Origin: an uncultured Alphaproteobacteria bacterium
GTDB taxonomy: Bacteria; Pseudomonadota; Alphaproteobacteria; Rs-D84
NCBI GenBank assembly: GCA_944392595.1
Contig: CALXXD010000001.1
Coordinates: forward strand, 112,318-176,317
Direction of reading: 5' to 3'
DNA length: 64,000 nucleotides
Of the stretch, positions 53,656-62,753 are shown piece after piece. The notes under the pieces were generated by a model that worked only from the letters and a program-made list of their open reading frames with translations, searched no databases and had not been told where the DNA came from. The first letter of the stretch is position 1, and each line of letters starts with the position of its first letter. The position numbers were made by a program, and so were the translations under genes.

Positions 53656-55427
53656 TTGCGTTTTAATAAACTTTGTACCGCCAACGGAAAATCAGATGCG
53701 CGTGCAAGGTATGAACCACTGACCAAATAATCTGCGCCTGCGGCCCAGCATTTTTGCGCAGTGTCTGCGTTTATGCCGCCATCGACCGAGATATTAAATT
53801 TTAATCCGTATTTTTTGCGTGTCGCCGCCAATACAGATATTTTATGTAATGCACGTTCATCAAATTCTTGACCCGCGGCACCGGGTGCAACGGCCATAAT
53901 CATAACCTCGTCAATTTCGCGTAAAATTGGTTTTAATATTTGTACCGACGAATTCGGATTTAATGCAATGCCTGCACGGCGGCCGGCCGCGCGTATCAAC
54001 TTTAACGTGGCGCGCACCCCGGATGTGTTTGTGGAAATTATAATGGTGTTCGCACCAGCCTTTATCGCATCAGATGCCCAAACAGATGGGCTTTCGGTCA
54101 TTAAATGTACGTGCAGATGCGCGTTTGTGTGATTGCGTATGTATTTTAATTCAGAAATGCTGCCGCGTATGTTTTCCACATACAATCCATCCATTATATC
54201 CACGTGAATAATTGTTATGTCCGCTGAATCAAACATAGTATATGTCGTGGGCGACATCATATCAAAACATAATGTACTGGGCAGAATCGGGATAAAACTG
54301 GTTTTTTGCGTCTTGCCACGCTTGCGGAATATCGATGTGAATTTGTTGTATATGTTATGTATGCGTGTGGCACGTGCCGTATAAGCATTGCGGTGGGATG
54401 ATTCTGAATTCCATATATACGCGGACAACGCATCAACCGATGCGCTGCGGTGCGCATTTTCAACGGGAATGCCAAAAATATTTTCAATAAAATCCGCAAC
54501 TGAATCAATTTCTGCGCCGCCGCCAGAGATTATTATCTTGTCCGGCATTTTATGTTTGAACGGTGTGGCGCATGCGTCTTTGATACGGGCGCACAAATCC
54601 ACCATGCACGGCAGTATGACATTATTTACGTCTGCACGTGAAAAATCGTATGCGGCATCCGCGGGGGTAAATCTGTCCATTTCGTTGGGCATCATGCCCG
54701 CCACATTGCGTTTTATACGTTCAGCCTCGTCAAAGCCGATGGATAATTCAGATGCCAAAGAATTTGTAATGTCTGTGCCACCAAACTTGATTTTTTGGAA
54801 AAATATCGGGCCATTATCGCGCCATATTGAAAAAGAAGTGTATTCAGCACCAAAATCAACGTATAACTCGGTACTTTTTGGGGTGTGCATGGTACTGTAT
54901 TGCAAAAATTGCGGATCGTAAAAAGAATTTGGTTGGATATGTGCCGCGTGTAATACGGATATCATTTCCTGGGTTTGAGACTGTGAATAAAATATTGCAC
55001 CAAAAATTGCGGTTAATCCATAATCTGTATATCCAACCGGCGCGTACAGTTTTTTTATGTTTGGTGTTTCATATCTTAATGGTATCAAATGCATCGGATA
55101 ATATCCGTCTGGTGGGGTAATTTGTGATATTAATGCGCTTACATCCGATGCAGTTATTTTATGTTCGCCACGCCATTTTTTTGTTTTGGGACAAATTTTG
55201 AAAATTGTTTGCCCGAAATTTCCAGTTATATATGCACTGTCAAATCGATCGCCGATTTGGCGTTCCAATTCATCAGTTACAGATTTTATTGCGAAAACTG
55301 TATCAAAACTGTCAATGGAATATGCCACAGATTTTGCCAATTTGCCGCCCCGCACCCGATGCGCAATCCCCCGCACACCAGATGTGCCAATATCCAGGCA
55401 TAAAAAAGATGAATCAGATAAGTTCAT
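53652..55427 (-). CDS. FtsA fused to ribulose-phosphate 3-epimerase
   Basis: 591 aa in one frame. Residues 1 to about 345 are an actin-like FtsA: CLDIGTSGVRGI (phosphate 1), the 1C domain, YVDFGAEYTSFSIW (phosphate 2), IISGGGAEID (adenosine motif). Residues about 355-370 (IHNIYNKFTSIFRKRGK) look like the FtsA C-terminal membrane-targeting amphipathic helix. Residues about 377-591 form a complete epimerase barrel: ILPSTLCFDM, HVDIMDG, HLHVHLMTESP, MAVAPGAAGQEF, SVDGGI, GSYLA, with the metal and catalytic His/Asp residues present. It follows ftsQ by 11 bp, confirming the cell-division half. The fusion joins divisome assembly to a pentose-phosphate enzyme. Confidence 0.85.
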   Translation of the reverse strand: MNLSDSSFLCLDIGTSGVRGIAHRVRGGKLAKSVAYSIDSFDTVFAIKSVTDELERQIGDRFDSAYITGNFGQTIFKICPKTKKWRGEHKITASDVSALISQITPPDGYYPMHLIPLRYETPNIKKLYAPVGYTDYGLTAIFGAIFYSQSQTQEMISVLHAAHIQPNSFYDPQFLQYSTMHTPKSTELYVDFGAEYTSFSIWRDNGPIFFQKIKFGGTDITNSLASELSIGFDEAERIKRNVAGMMPNEMDRFTPADAAYDFSRADVNNVILPCMVDLCARIKDACATPFKHKMPDKIIISGGGAEIDSVADFIENIFGIPVENAHRSASVDALSAYIWNSESSHRNAYTARATRIHNIYNKFTSIFRKRGKTQKTSFIPILPSTLCFDMMSPTTYTMFDSADITIIHVDIMDGLYVENIRGSISELKYIRNHTNAHLHVHLMTESPSVWASDAIKAGANTIIISTNTSGVRATLKLIRAAGRRAGIALNPNSSVQILKPILREIDEVMIMAVAPGAAGQEFDERALHKISVLAATRKKYGLKFNISVDGGINADTAQKCWAAGADYLVSGSYLARASDFPLAVQSLLKRN

Positions 55428-55438
55428 TTTTTCGTTAT

Positions 55439-56119
55439 TTATTTAATCAATATACGTGCATCATCACGCATATCAATGATTTCAATATCTTTGGATAAAA
55501 TATTATGTTTGTCGTTTAATATAATCAACTGGGCAATGGCGGATTCAGGCGATTTTTCAGGCAACATGACAGTTATGCCGCCCGTTGTATGCAGATTCCA
55601 TCTGCGTCCCTCCTGCATTTCCAGGTAATCCAGTTCTGATACGATATTGTGTGCCGCATTTGTTATTTCCGATATATTATCGGGAATTGTGCCACGAAAC
55701 ACCACTGTGTTTGGTGTGCGCGCGTCAGATGGACTTTTAACAATCGTGCCATCCGCGGACAGTGGATAATATTGCGCCCCATCTGTCCATTGTGCCACAG
55801 GTTTGTATAATTCAACGTGTATTTCCAAATTGCCGTCGGGTGTGCGATGGGTGGCACTGAATTTAACGCCGGGGGCGGCCGCCACGCGGGTATTTATATC
55901 ACGTAAAGTTTGGCCAATTGCGCGTGTGCCAGGACCAACCGCGGCCGCAGTGGCAATTGGTGTTAAATCTTTGTTTGCTGTATCCGCAGAAATTGATATG
56001 CGGCGCACGTATGACATTTCGCCCATTGCGCTGAAATTCATAAATATACGCGCGGCAAAGTATATCGCCAATATTATCGCGATTACAAAATACATCCAAA
56101 ACCATACTGAACGTTTCAT
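55439..56119 (-). CDS. ftsQ: Cell division protein FtsQ
   Basis: 226 aa bitopic protein. Short cytoplasmic N-terminus, a membrane helix (about 8-26), a POTRA-like region, and the C-terminal FtsQ signature RRWNLHTTGGITVMLPEKSPESAIAQLIILND ... SKDIEIIDMRDDARILIK (shown in part). Shorter than most FtsQ. Immediately upstream of the ftsA fusion, the standard dcw order. Confidence 0.85.
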   Translation of the reverse strand: MKRSVWFWMYFVIAIILAIYFAARIFMNFSAMGEMSYVRRISISADTANKDLTPIATAAAVGPGTRAIGQTLRDINTRVAAAPGVKFSATHRTPDGNLEIHVELYKPVAQWTDGAQYYPLSADGTIVKSPSDARTPNTVVFRGTIPDNISEITNAAHNIVSELDYLEMQEGRRWNLHTTGGITVMLPEKSPESAIAQLIILNDKHNILSKDIEIIDMRDDARILIK

Positions 56120-56169
56120 GCGTTCAATTATACCACAAAATCATTAAATTGAAAAGTAAATCACCAAAA

Positions 56170-56550
56170 TTACATCGCGCGTAGTAAATATCCGCGTCTG
56201 AACATGCATTTACGATATGCGCCGACTGATTTAGACGTTGTATTGCGGGGTACGGATAACAATGCCCTTTGGCCAACGTCGCGATATTCGTTTGATTGGA
56301 ATGTTACCCATAAACCATCCCAGTCCGGCATAATATCACTTTGATTTGGGGCCAATAATTTTGCAATGCGGGAACGCGGCATATAAGAAGGCTCGTTTAT
56401 TCCCAGGCATGATTTATGGTCGCGAACAAATTGCTCCATCGTGACGGATTCGTTTTCCCAATTCAATATTGTCGCGTCATCCAGACTGCCACGATTGGCC
56501 GATGCGCATGCCGCCAAAATCAAAAGAAATGCAATGTGTTTTATTCTCAT
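56170..56550 (-). CDS. Small lipoprotein of unknown function
   Basis: 126 aa from the ATG at 56550 (MRIKHIAFLLILAAC); an earlier in-frame ATG lies within the -10 box. Lipobox ILAAC. The mature part is polar with Cys in DHKSCLG and YRKCMFRRGY, consistent with one disulfide. No family recognised. No ribosome-binding site; likely leaderless. Downstream lies ftsQ. Confidence 0.65.
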   Translation of the reverse strand: MRIKHIAFLLILAACASANRGSLDDATILNWENESVTMEQFVRDHKSCLGINEPSYMPRSRIAKLLAPNQSDIMPDWDGLWVTFQSNEYRDVGQRALLSVPRNTTSKSVGAYRKCMFRRGYLLRAM

Positions 56551-56557
56551 ATTTTGC

Positions 56558-56586
56558 ATTATAATTTAATTGCCTTTGGTGGGCAA
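56558..56586 (-). promoter_or_regulatory. Promoter of a leaderless lipoprotein gene
   Basis: On the minus strand TTGCCC, 17-bp spacer, TATAAT; the ATG at 56550 lies 7 nt beyond the -10 box. Confidence 0.65.
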
Positions 56587-56626
56587 TAGTTTTTATAATG
56601 GGGGTAAGAGAATATAGGAAGGATAT

Positions 56627-56953
56627 ATGGCTTTAAGTGTTCAGAACTTTATAAAACTGGCAAACATGTATAACCAGATGACAATGCTGATGTCTGCAAT
56701 TTGTGTGCAAAAGGGTGGAATTGCGCTGGAAAATTATGCTGGACGTTTTTTTATGGCCGATGTGTTAGAGTATATTTATGAATATGGACGTCGGTTGATG
56801 GCGGCTGATAAAAAATCTGTGCCGGCAAATGTTGCGGCGGTTATTGAAAAATTCGGTCAGCAATATCAACAAGTAAAAGATTTAACAACGCCAACACAAA
56901 AGCCAATCTATGAAATGACTTTGGAAGAATTTGAACGAATAATGAATATATAA
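56627..56953 (+). CDS. Small helical protein next to the secretin gene
   Basis: 108 aa with a good AGGAAGG ribosome-binding site. Predicted mostly helical: FIKLANMYNQMTMLMSAI, ADVLEYIYEYGRRLM, YEMTLEEFERIM. No signal peptide. It precedes the PilN-like secretin by 19 bp and may be functionally linked to it. Unknown family. Confidence 0.6.
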   Translation: MALSVQNFIKLANMYNQMTMLMSAICVQKGGIALENYAGRFFMADVLEYIYEYGRRLMAADKKSVPANVAAVIEKFGQQYQQVKDLTTPTQKPIYEMTLEEFERIMNI

Positions 56954-56972
56954 AAAACGCAAAGGGGACGTA

Positions 56973-58322
56973 ATGAGAATATGCAATAATTTATTCAAAT
57001 TTATGATTTTGACGTTTTGGGGCGGGGCGCTTTGCGGATGCGCACAGCAAAATAATCAACAAAATATCCCACAGTATGATACTGTTACAGTTGTGGAAAA
57101 TTTTGTGATTGATGAAAATTCTGTGCCGATTTTTCCGAAAAAAGCCGCGCTGACCACCGATACGGCCCAGCGTTTTTCCATTGAATTGCCAAAGCGGTGC
57201 AAGGTTGATTGGGATAACCAGGCGGTTGTGTCCGTTGTCCCAGAAGAGCCAATTGAAATAGTCCGTTTGGGCGTTGGTGATAAATTGCCGGATTTAGAGG
57301 TTAAAAATTATGAATTTCGCCAATTAAGTGTGAAAGATGCATTGAATAAGTTACTGGATGGCACGGATATTTCTGTCATAGAAGACGGCGAATTAAATGA
57401 AACTATATCTGGTTCTATTACCGAAGGGAATTTGTCGGACAGTGTGGAATTAATTTCCAAAATCGGGCGTGCGTATTATTCTTATGATGCGGTAAATTCT
57501 GAAATTCATTTGGACAATCGCGCCAAGTGGATGGTTAAAATGCCAAAAAATCAGGCGATAATAATGGCGTTGCTGGATGCTATGCATGGGGCAGATGTTC
57601 GCAATTTGTTGGTTAATTGGCAGGATAAAACATTAGTGTTCGAGGGTAATTATCAGACCGAGCGCGAGGTTGCAAAAATAATATCTGATATTGCATCCAA
57701 AAAATATATGATTGCGTGGGATATTGATGTTTATCGCGTGTATCCGCGGACAGATAATCCGATTATTTGGATGAATTTGTTGCCTGCGTTTGGTGAAAAT
57801 AATATCAAGATGTCTATCCCGGGGGTTGTGGGGCGCGCGTTGGTTGTAAGCCCAGAAATAAATACAAAAACTTTACAGGAATTTTTGGCCCAGCAATCTA
57901 ATGTTGTGCTGGTATCCCAGGGGACTTTTTCAATACCAAACGGATGGCAATCGCGTTTTGATATTGGACAATGCAGCAAAGAAGACAGATTGGAAACAGA
58001 TTTAATTATTGGCGCAACGGGTACGTATGGCGATTATGGCGGGACTGATAAATTGGATGCGAAAATCGTTCTGCGCACAAGTAATGGCGAATTGTCTTCG
58101 TTCAATATCCCGTCTGATATTGGTGATAATTACGTGATTATTGGTATTCCAACGCATTCGTTTGTGACAACGCCTGAAACATTAATCAGCCCGTTTGCGG
58201 AACTGGTTGTGTTTATGTCGCCGCGTATAATATCAATTGTTGATGCGGGCGGGGCGGCCGACACTGGCGAGGTGCCTTTGGTTGGGGATGCTTTGCGTGA
58301 TTTTTTGGGAACTGATTTATAA
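56973..58322 (+). CDS. PilN-like secretin lipoprotein of the type IVb pilus
   Basis: 449 aa with lipobox LCGC near residue 23. A TcpQ/STN-like N-terminal domain (GVGDKLPDLEVKNYEFRQLSV and DALNKLLDGTDIS) precedes a secretin-like C-terminal domain with LLPAFGENNIKMSIPG ... IIGIPTHSFVTTPETLISPFAELVVFMSPRII, where the last beta-hairpin and the V-F-M-x-P-R ending match secretins. It would form the outer-membrane pore for the pilO-pilR system encoded 23 kb away. Somewhat shorter than R64 PilN. RBS AAAGGGGAC. Confidence 0.68.
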   Translation: MRICNNLFKFMILTFWGGALCGCAQQNNQQNIPQYDTVTVVENFVIDENSVPIFPKKAALTTDTAQRFSIELPKRCKVDWDNQAVVSVVPEEPIEIVRLGVGDKLPDLEVKNYEFRQLSVKDALNKLLDGTDISVIEDGELNETISGSITEGNLSDSVELISKIGRAYYSYDAVNSEIHLDNRAKWMVKMPKNQAIIMALLDAMHGADVRNLLVNWQDKTLVFEGNYQTEREVAKIISDIASKKYMIAWDIDVYRVYPRTDNPIIWMNLLPAFGENNIKMSIPGVVGRALVVSPEINTKTLQEFLAQQSNVVLVSQGTFSIPNGWQSRFDIGQCSKEDRLETDLIIGATGTYGDYGGTDKLDAKIVLRTSNGELSSFNIPSDIGDNYVIIGIPTHSFVTTPETLISPFAELVVFMSPRIISIVDAGGAADTGEVPLVGDALRDFLGTDL

Positions 58323-58336
58323 ACAGGAAAATTATT

Positions 58337-59590
58337 ATGTTTTCGCGATTGGAACGTAAGATTGCTTTCAGATATTTGGCCGCAAAAAGACGCGGTTTTG
58401 GTTCTGTGATTTCGTGGGTGTCGCTGATTGGGATTATGCTGGGGGTGGCAACGTTGATTGTGGTGATGTCTGTGATGGGCGGATTTCACGATACGCTTTT
58501 GTCACGCATAGTCGGTATGAACGGGCATGTCGTTGTATATCACCAAGATGGCGCAATTTCTGATTATGATTTTTTAATCGATAAAATGAAACAAAACAAG
58601 GTTGTTGCTGCACGCGTCACGGGTATAGTCCCCATCGCCGAAGGTCAGGTTATGGCCACCGCCAATGGTAATAATACCGGTGCCATGATACGCGGTATTC
58701 GTATGTCTGATTTGGCGGCCAAGGCAACCGCGGGAACAAAAATTTATGGCAAGCCTTTGGATAAAATTAACGATGGCGAATTGGTGGCGGGGGCCTCGTT
58801 GGCGCGGGCTTTGCGTGTGACAATGGGCGATAATATATCGTTGGTTTCCGCCAATAATGCAACGCCGACGCCATTTGGTTCTATGCCGCGGATTATGTCG
58901 TATCCGGTGATGTCGTCGTTCTTTATGGGAATGTACGAATATGATTCAGGATATATATTTATGCCACTGGAAACGGCGCAAAAATATTTGAATATCCCCG
59001 GCGCTGTTACGCATATAGATTTGTTTTTGGAAAATCCCGAGGATACAACCGCGGTTGCGCGCGCGTTGGCAAATTTGTTGCCTGATGGATTTATCGTGCG
59101 CGATTGGCGTGAATTAAATCGCGGATTTGTCGGCGCATTACAGGTCGAATCAAATGTTATGTTTTTAATATTAATGCTGATAATCATTGTCGCCGCGTTT
59201 AATATTATTTCCAGTCTGGTTATGTTGGTCAAAGATAAATCCAAAGATATTGCCGTGCTGCGCACATTTGGTGTTTCGCGCCGGTCAATGATGAAAATAT
59301 TTATACTGTCCGGTACAAGTATCGGGATTTTGGGTGCGTTGTTTGGGACTGTGCTGGGGGTGGTGATTGCGATTTATATTGAACCTATACGTCAATTTTT
59401 CCAGTGGGCGACGGGACGTGATTTATTTCCGGCTGAATTATATTATTTGTCAGAATTGCCGTCAAAATTGGTGTTCAGTGATGTTGTTGGTATCGCGTTA
59501 ATTGCGGTCTTGTTGGCTTTTTTGGCGACATTGTATCCCGCCTGGAAGGCCGCCAGTACAGACCCGGTCGAGGTGTTACGTAATGAATAA
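58337..59590 (+). CDS. lolC: Lipoprotein-releasing system permease LolC/LolE
   Basis: 417 aa. Inner-membrane subunit of the ABC transporter that releases outer-membrane lipoproteins. Seen: N-terminal FSRLERKIAFRYLAAKRRGFGSVISWVSLIGIMLGVA (first part shown), MSVMGGF, a periplasmic domain, then three helices near the C-terminus with AVLRTFGVSRRSMMKIF (coupling helix) and TLYPAWKAASTDPVEVLRNE. A single LolC/E gene, as in many Alphaproteobacteria, suggests a homodimer (LolF-type). Overlaps the next gene by 8 bp. Confidence 0.9.
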   Translation: MFSRLERKIAFRYLAAKRRGFGSVISWVSLIGIMLGVATLIVVMSVMGGFHDTLLSRIVGMNGHVVVYHQDGAISDYDFLIDKMKQNKVVAARVTGIVPIAEGQVMATANGNNTGAMIRGIRMSDLAAKATAGTKIYGKPLDKINDGELVAGASLARALRVTMGDNISLVSANNATPTPFGSMPRIMSYPVMSSFFMGMYEYDSGYIFMPLETAQKYLNIPGAVTHIDLFLENPEDTTAVARALANLLPDGFIVRDWRELNRGFVGALQVESNVMFLILMLIIIVAAFNIISSLVMLVKDKSKDIAVLRTFGVSRRSMMKIFILSGTSIGILGALFGTVLGVVIAIYIEPIRQFFQWATGRDLFPAELYYLSELPSKLVFSDVVGIALIAVLLAFLATLYPAWKAASTDPVEVLRNE

Positions 59591-60332
59591 AAAACTGGAA
59601 CTGGTTTTAAGAACTTTGGTTTATAACACCGTTGTCCCCGGTGGGCATTGGTCGTCCAGTGCAAAAGATTATCAGGATTTTTTAACTGCGCGGGGAATCA
59701 AATTACCAATAAAATTATTCCATGAATATAAATATCCAAATAATGTAACGCCACAGAAATTCGAAGAACAAGTGCGGACATTGTTTTTCTTTTATACGTT
59801 CGATGTTGGGCGTATAACCAATCCCCGCGGGTATGCGGAATCTATGATAGCTGGGATGGAACGGATGGCGCGGGAAGATAAAAATATGGTGCCAATAACG
59901 GAAGAAGAAAAGTTGAATCTGATTGATAAAATATGTGGTCCGGTTAAAAATTTATCTGATGCGGACAAAAATCAATTGGCGGATTATATTCAACAACAAC
60001 GCAGTACTGTGGTGGGGCGGGTTGCTGATTTATTGTCACAGACGATTGAATTAAATCCAGAATTGTTGGATATAAATTGGGATAATAAAAATCTGCAAGA
60101 TTTTTTTGAAATTTTGGACGGTGTCAGTTATGGATACGCGCCCATGGATATAAAATATTATATCGACAATAAACACGATTTGGCGCGGATAAGAAAAGAA
60201 CAACGTAAAGAAGAATTTATAAATTTAATTGGTGACGGGCCACACGTGTTTATTCAACCAGACAGAATAAAAATTATACTGGATGAAATAAAGAAACAAA
60301 AAAAATTGCAACATAATATCGAAAGGAATTAG
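59583..60332 (+). CDS. Unknown protein between lolC and lolD
   Basis: 249 aa from the ATG overlapping the lolC end. No signal peptide; helical, acidic/basic mix (ITEEEKLNLIDKICGPVKNLSDADK, DIKYYIDNKHDLARIRKEQRKEEFINLI, first parts shown). No recognised domain. Its position inside the lolC-lolD operon is unusual and suggests co-regulation, although a Lol function is not implied. Confidence 0.65.
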   Translation: MNKKLELVLRTLVYNTVVPGGHWSSSAKDYQDFLTARGIKLPIKLFHEYKYPNNVTPQKFEEQVRTLFFFYTFDVGRITNPRGYAESMIAGMERMAREDKNMVPITEEEKLNLIDKICGPVKNLSDADKNQLADYIQQQRSTVVGRVADLLSQTIELNPELLDINWDNKNLQDFFEILDGVSYGYAPMDIKYYIDNKHDLARIRKEQRKEEFINLIGDGPHVFIQPDRIKIILDEIKKQKKLQHNIERN

Positions 60333-60339
60333 TTTCATA

Positions 60340-61050
60340 ATGGCGAATATATTGAATTCTTTATCAAAGATTAAGCAGGGCGATGTCGTATTGTCTGTGC
60401 GTGATATTAAAAAGACCTTTATCGAAGGCGGCCAACCGTTGCATATTCTGCGCGGTGGCGGGTTCGATTTGCATCGTGGGGAAATTATTGCGCTGGTTGG
60501 CCCGTCGGGCAGTGGTAAATCCACATTATTGCAATGTGTCGGTTTGTTGGATAAACCAACCGCAGGCAGCATTTTGCTGGACGGAATTCCTGTTCAAAAA
60601 ATGGATGACGAAATGCGCACAACTATGCGGCGGCGTAAAATCGGATTTGTGTATCAGCGACATAATTTGTTGGCTGATTTTACCGCGTTGGAAAATGTTA
60701 TGCTGCCTATGTTGGCCGATGGGGTTGATGAACGCAGTGCGAATGCGCGGGCAATGAAATTATTGCGTGCGGCCAATGTTGCACATCGTGCGTCTCATTT
60801 GCCGGGCGAAATGTCTGGTGGCGAACAACAGCGCACAGCGGTGGCGCGTGCGTTGGCAAATAATCCGCAAATTTTGTTGGCTGATGAACCCACCGGCAGT
60901 TTGGATCCGGCGCATGCGTCGTCTGTGTTTGATTTGTTGATGGATTTGGTGCGACGGCAAAAAATGGCTATGTTATTTGTAACGCATGATATGAATTTGG
61001 CTGCGCGTGCCGACAGAAAAATAACAATTAATAATGGGACAGTGGAATAA
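60340..61050 (+). CDS. lolD: Lipoprotein-releasing ATPase LolD
   Basis: 236 aa. ABC ATPase energising lipoprotein release. Seen: Walker A GPSGSGKST, Q-loop FVYQRHNLLADFT, signature MSGGEQQRTAVARAL, Walker B ILLADEPTGSLD, H-loop VTHD. All complete. Pairs with the lolC/E gene upstream. Confidence 0.93.
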   Translation: MANILNSLSKIKQGDVVLSVRDIKKTFIEGGQPLHILRGGGFDLHRGEIIALVGPSGSGKSTLLQCVGLLDKPTAGSILLDGIPVQKMDDEMRTTMRRRKIGFVYQRHNLLADFTALENVMLPMLADGVDERSANARAMKLLRAANVAHRASHLPGEMSGGEQQRTAVARALANNPQILLADEPTGSLDPAHASSVFDLLMDLVRRQKMAMLFVTHDMNLAARADRKITINNGTVE

Positions 61051-61095
61051 TTATAAAAAAACTGATATAATATAAAAAACACCAGGGGGGAAGGG

Positions 61096-61809
61096 ATGAA
61101 AAAATCTGTTAAAACAACAAAAAAGGCAAATGCGAAAAAGACTGTGGTGTGCCCGGCGGGGTGTGGATGCAGTACAGCTCATAAAATCTGGGGGGCGGTG
61201 GCGTTGGCCGGATTATTTGCATGTGGATTGATTTTGGGATTGGCGTACAGACCGTCTGATAACATCAGAAATTCTTTGGATGCGACACAATGTGATGCGA
61301 TTGCAAATGAAATTGTTACAATCACAACACGTGGCGCAACACCAGAAGAAGCCCAAACTTTGCGTGAATTAAACGAAGCATATACAAATGGCTGTGCGGG
61401 ACGATTGGTTATTATTGAGCGCGCCGCGCCGGTTGCTGTGGAAAATCATCCCGAGATTGTTTCAACTTGCACGCGTATCGAACAATTGTTGGAACGCAGA
61501 TTACAACCAGAAGACAGTGTTGATTATCTGGCGCATTTGCATAATGCCGATACGTACAGCACTTTGGTGGATCGTGGATGTGCGGAAAACGCCGATATGT
61601 ATAAAACATTGGCGTTGCGCGAATTGGAAATAGCAGAAGCATTGCGTCCAACCGAAGAAATGGGAACATCTGATGCCGAGATTGTAATAGATACTTTTAA
61701 AAAATTGGATATGCAGCGCGAAGCCCAGGCGTTTTTGGACAAGGTTGAAAGATTAATCGATCCGGCAACCGATTTTATTCTGCAAATGGAACAAATTATA
61801 AATGAATAA
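61096..61809 (+). CDS. Membrane-anchored Cys-containing protein, paralogue 1
   Basis: 237 aa. Short basic N-terminus with CPAGCGCS, a membrane helix (about 30-50), then an exported helical domain with three Cys. The stretch HLHNADTYSTLVDRGCAEN ... ALRELEIAEALRPTEEM closely matches residues of the gene at 62754 (FLDNANTYAVLYEYGC ... ALRELGVAVALMPTDKM), so they are paralogues. RBS GGGGGGAAGGG. First gene of a four-gene operon (overlaps or short gaps). No known family. Confidence 0.65.
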   Translation: MKKSVKTTKKANAKKTVVCPAGCGCSTAHKIWGAVALAGLFACGLILGLAYRPSDNIRNSLDATQCDAIANEIVTITTRGATPEEAQTLRELNEAYTNGCAGRLVIIERAAPVAVENHPEIVSTCTRIEQLLERRLQPEDSVDYLAHLHNADTYSTLVDRGCAENADMYKTLALRELEIAEALRPTEEMGTSDAEIVIDTFKKLDMQREAQAFLDKVERLIDPATDFILQMEQIINE

Positions 61810-62482
61810 TTCGCTGAAAATATTTTGTTTGATTATTGGATGTGCGATTGCATTGCCTGCGTTTGGTGCGGATGTTACAAATCGTACAAAATGTACCGAT
61901 ATCCAGGCCCAGATTAATGAATTAAGCGCGCTGGAATCGCCAACTGATGAACAAAGCGCGCAATTGACCGCGTTGCAGGCACAATATCGCAGTGATTGCG
62001 CCCGTGCGGCAAGTGGGCGTGGGCAACGCGCGGGGGCGTCAAGTGCGGCCGCACGTGCATCAATTGCGGCAACCAGTAATGTTGCGCCCGCCGCAACCGC
62101 AAGTACGGGTGGAACGGTTGTTGTTACGACTAAATCCGTATTGAATGAATATTTGGATAAACGCCAAGATTTATGTGATGAATTAAAATCTGATATGGAT
62201 TTGTTGGTGACAAATGGCGCGTCTGATACTGAAATCGAGCCATTGCAAAATCAATATGATGCGGATTGTGAAGAAATTGATCATTCTGCGTCTGTGGTGA
62301 TTGATGCCGAAACCGCGGCGCGAAATGTGTCGTCTGGACTGTGCGAAGATGGCAGCAAACCCAACAAATTCGGTTGCTGCGAGGGCGAGACATTTACAGA
62401 TATGGGAAATTTGGTGTTTGCATGTTGTCCAGATGACGGCGGTACATGTTATCCACCGATAAATAATGGAAATGCGTTATGA
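61802..62482 (+). CDS. Secreted protein with C-terminal GCC/TDMG Cys domain
   Basis: 226 aa, signal peptide ending FGA-DVT. The middle is Ala/Ser-rich and low complexity (about 65-105). The C-terminal 45 residues carry CEDGSKPNKFGCCEGETFTD then MGNLVFACCPDDGGTCYPPI. The same pattern appears in the next gene: C-x-D-G, GCC-x-GE, TDMG, CCP-x-DGG-x-C-x-PPI. Eight Cys suggest a compact disulfide-bonded domain. Starts 8 bp before the end of the preceding gene and overlaps the next by 4 bp. Confidence 0.65.
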   Translation: MNNSLKIFCLIIGCAIALPAFGADVTNRTKCTDIQAQINELSALESPTDEQSAQLTALQAQYRSDCARAASGRGQRAGASSAAARASIAATSNVAPAATASTGGTVVVTTKSVLNEYLDKRQDLCDELKSDMDLLVTNGASDTEIEPLQNQYDADCEEIDHSASVVIDAETAARNVSSGLCEDGSKPNKFGCCEGETFTDMGNLVFACCPDDGGTCYPPINNGNAL

Positions 62483-62733
62483 AATTTAAGTGTAATTGGA
62501 AAATAATTTTAATGTGTTTTATGTGGTTCGTTATCGGTGCAATCGTTGGATACGGAATCGCTGTATATGCAGCAAATCGTGCATCCAGCGCGGATTTTAT
62601 CATTACGTGTGACGATGGGGCCGCGCCCGATGAAAATGGTTGCTGTACGGGCGAGGTTTATACCGATATGGGCGAATATGGATTTAATTGCTGCCCAACC
62701 GATGGCGGCGATTGTTTCCCACCAATTAAATAA
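62479..62733 (+). CDS. Small membrane-anchored protein with GCC/TDMG Cys domain
   Basis: 84 aa: one N-terminal membrane helix (about 9-30) followed directly by the Cys domain CDDGAAPDENGCCTGEVYTD then MGEYGFNCCPTDGGDCFPPI. Nearly a stand-alone copy of the C-terminal domain of the preceding protein, anchored by a signal anchor. ATGA overlap with the upstream stop. Confidence 0.68.
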   Translation: MKFKCNWKIILMCFMWFVIGAIVGYGIAVYAANRASSADFIITCDDGAAPDENGCCTGEVYTDMGEYGFNCCPTDGGDCFPPIK

Positions 62734-62753
62734 AAAACAAAAAGGTGCGAAAG

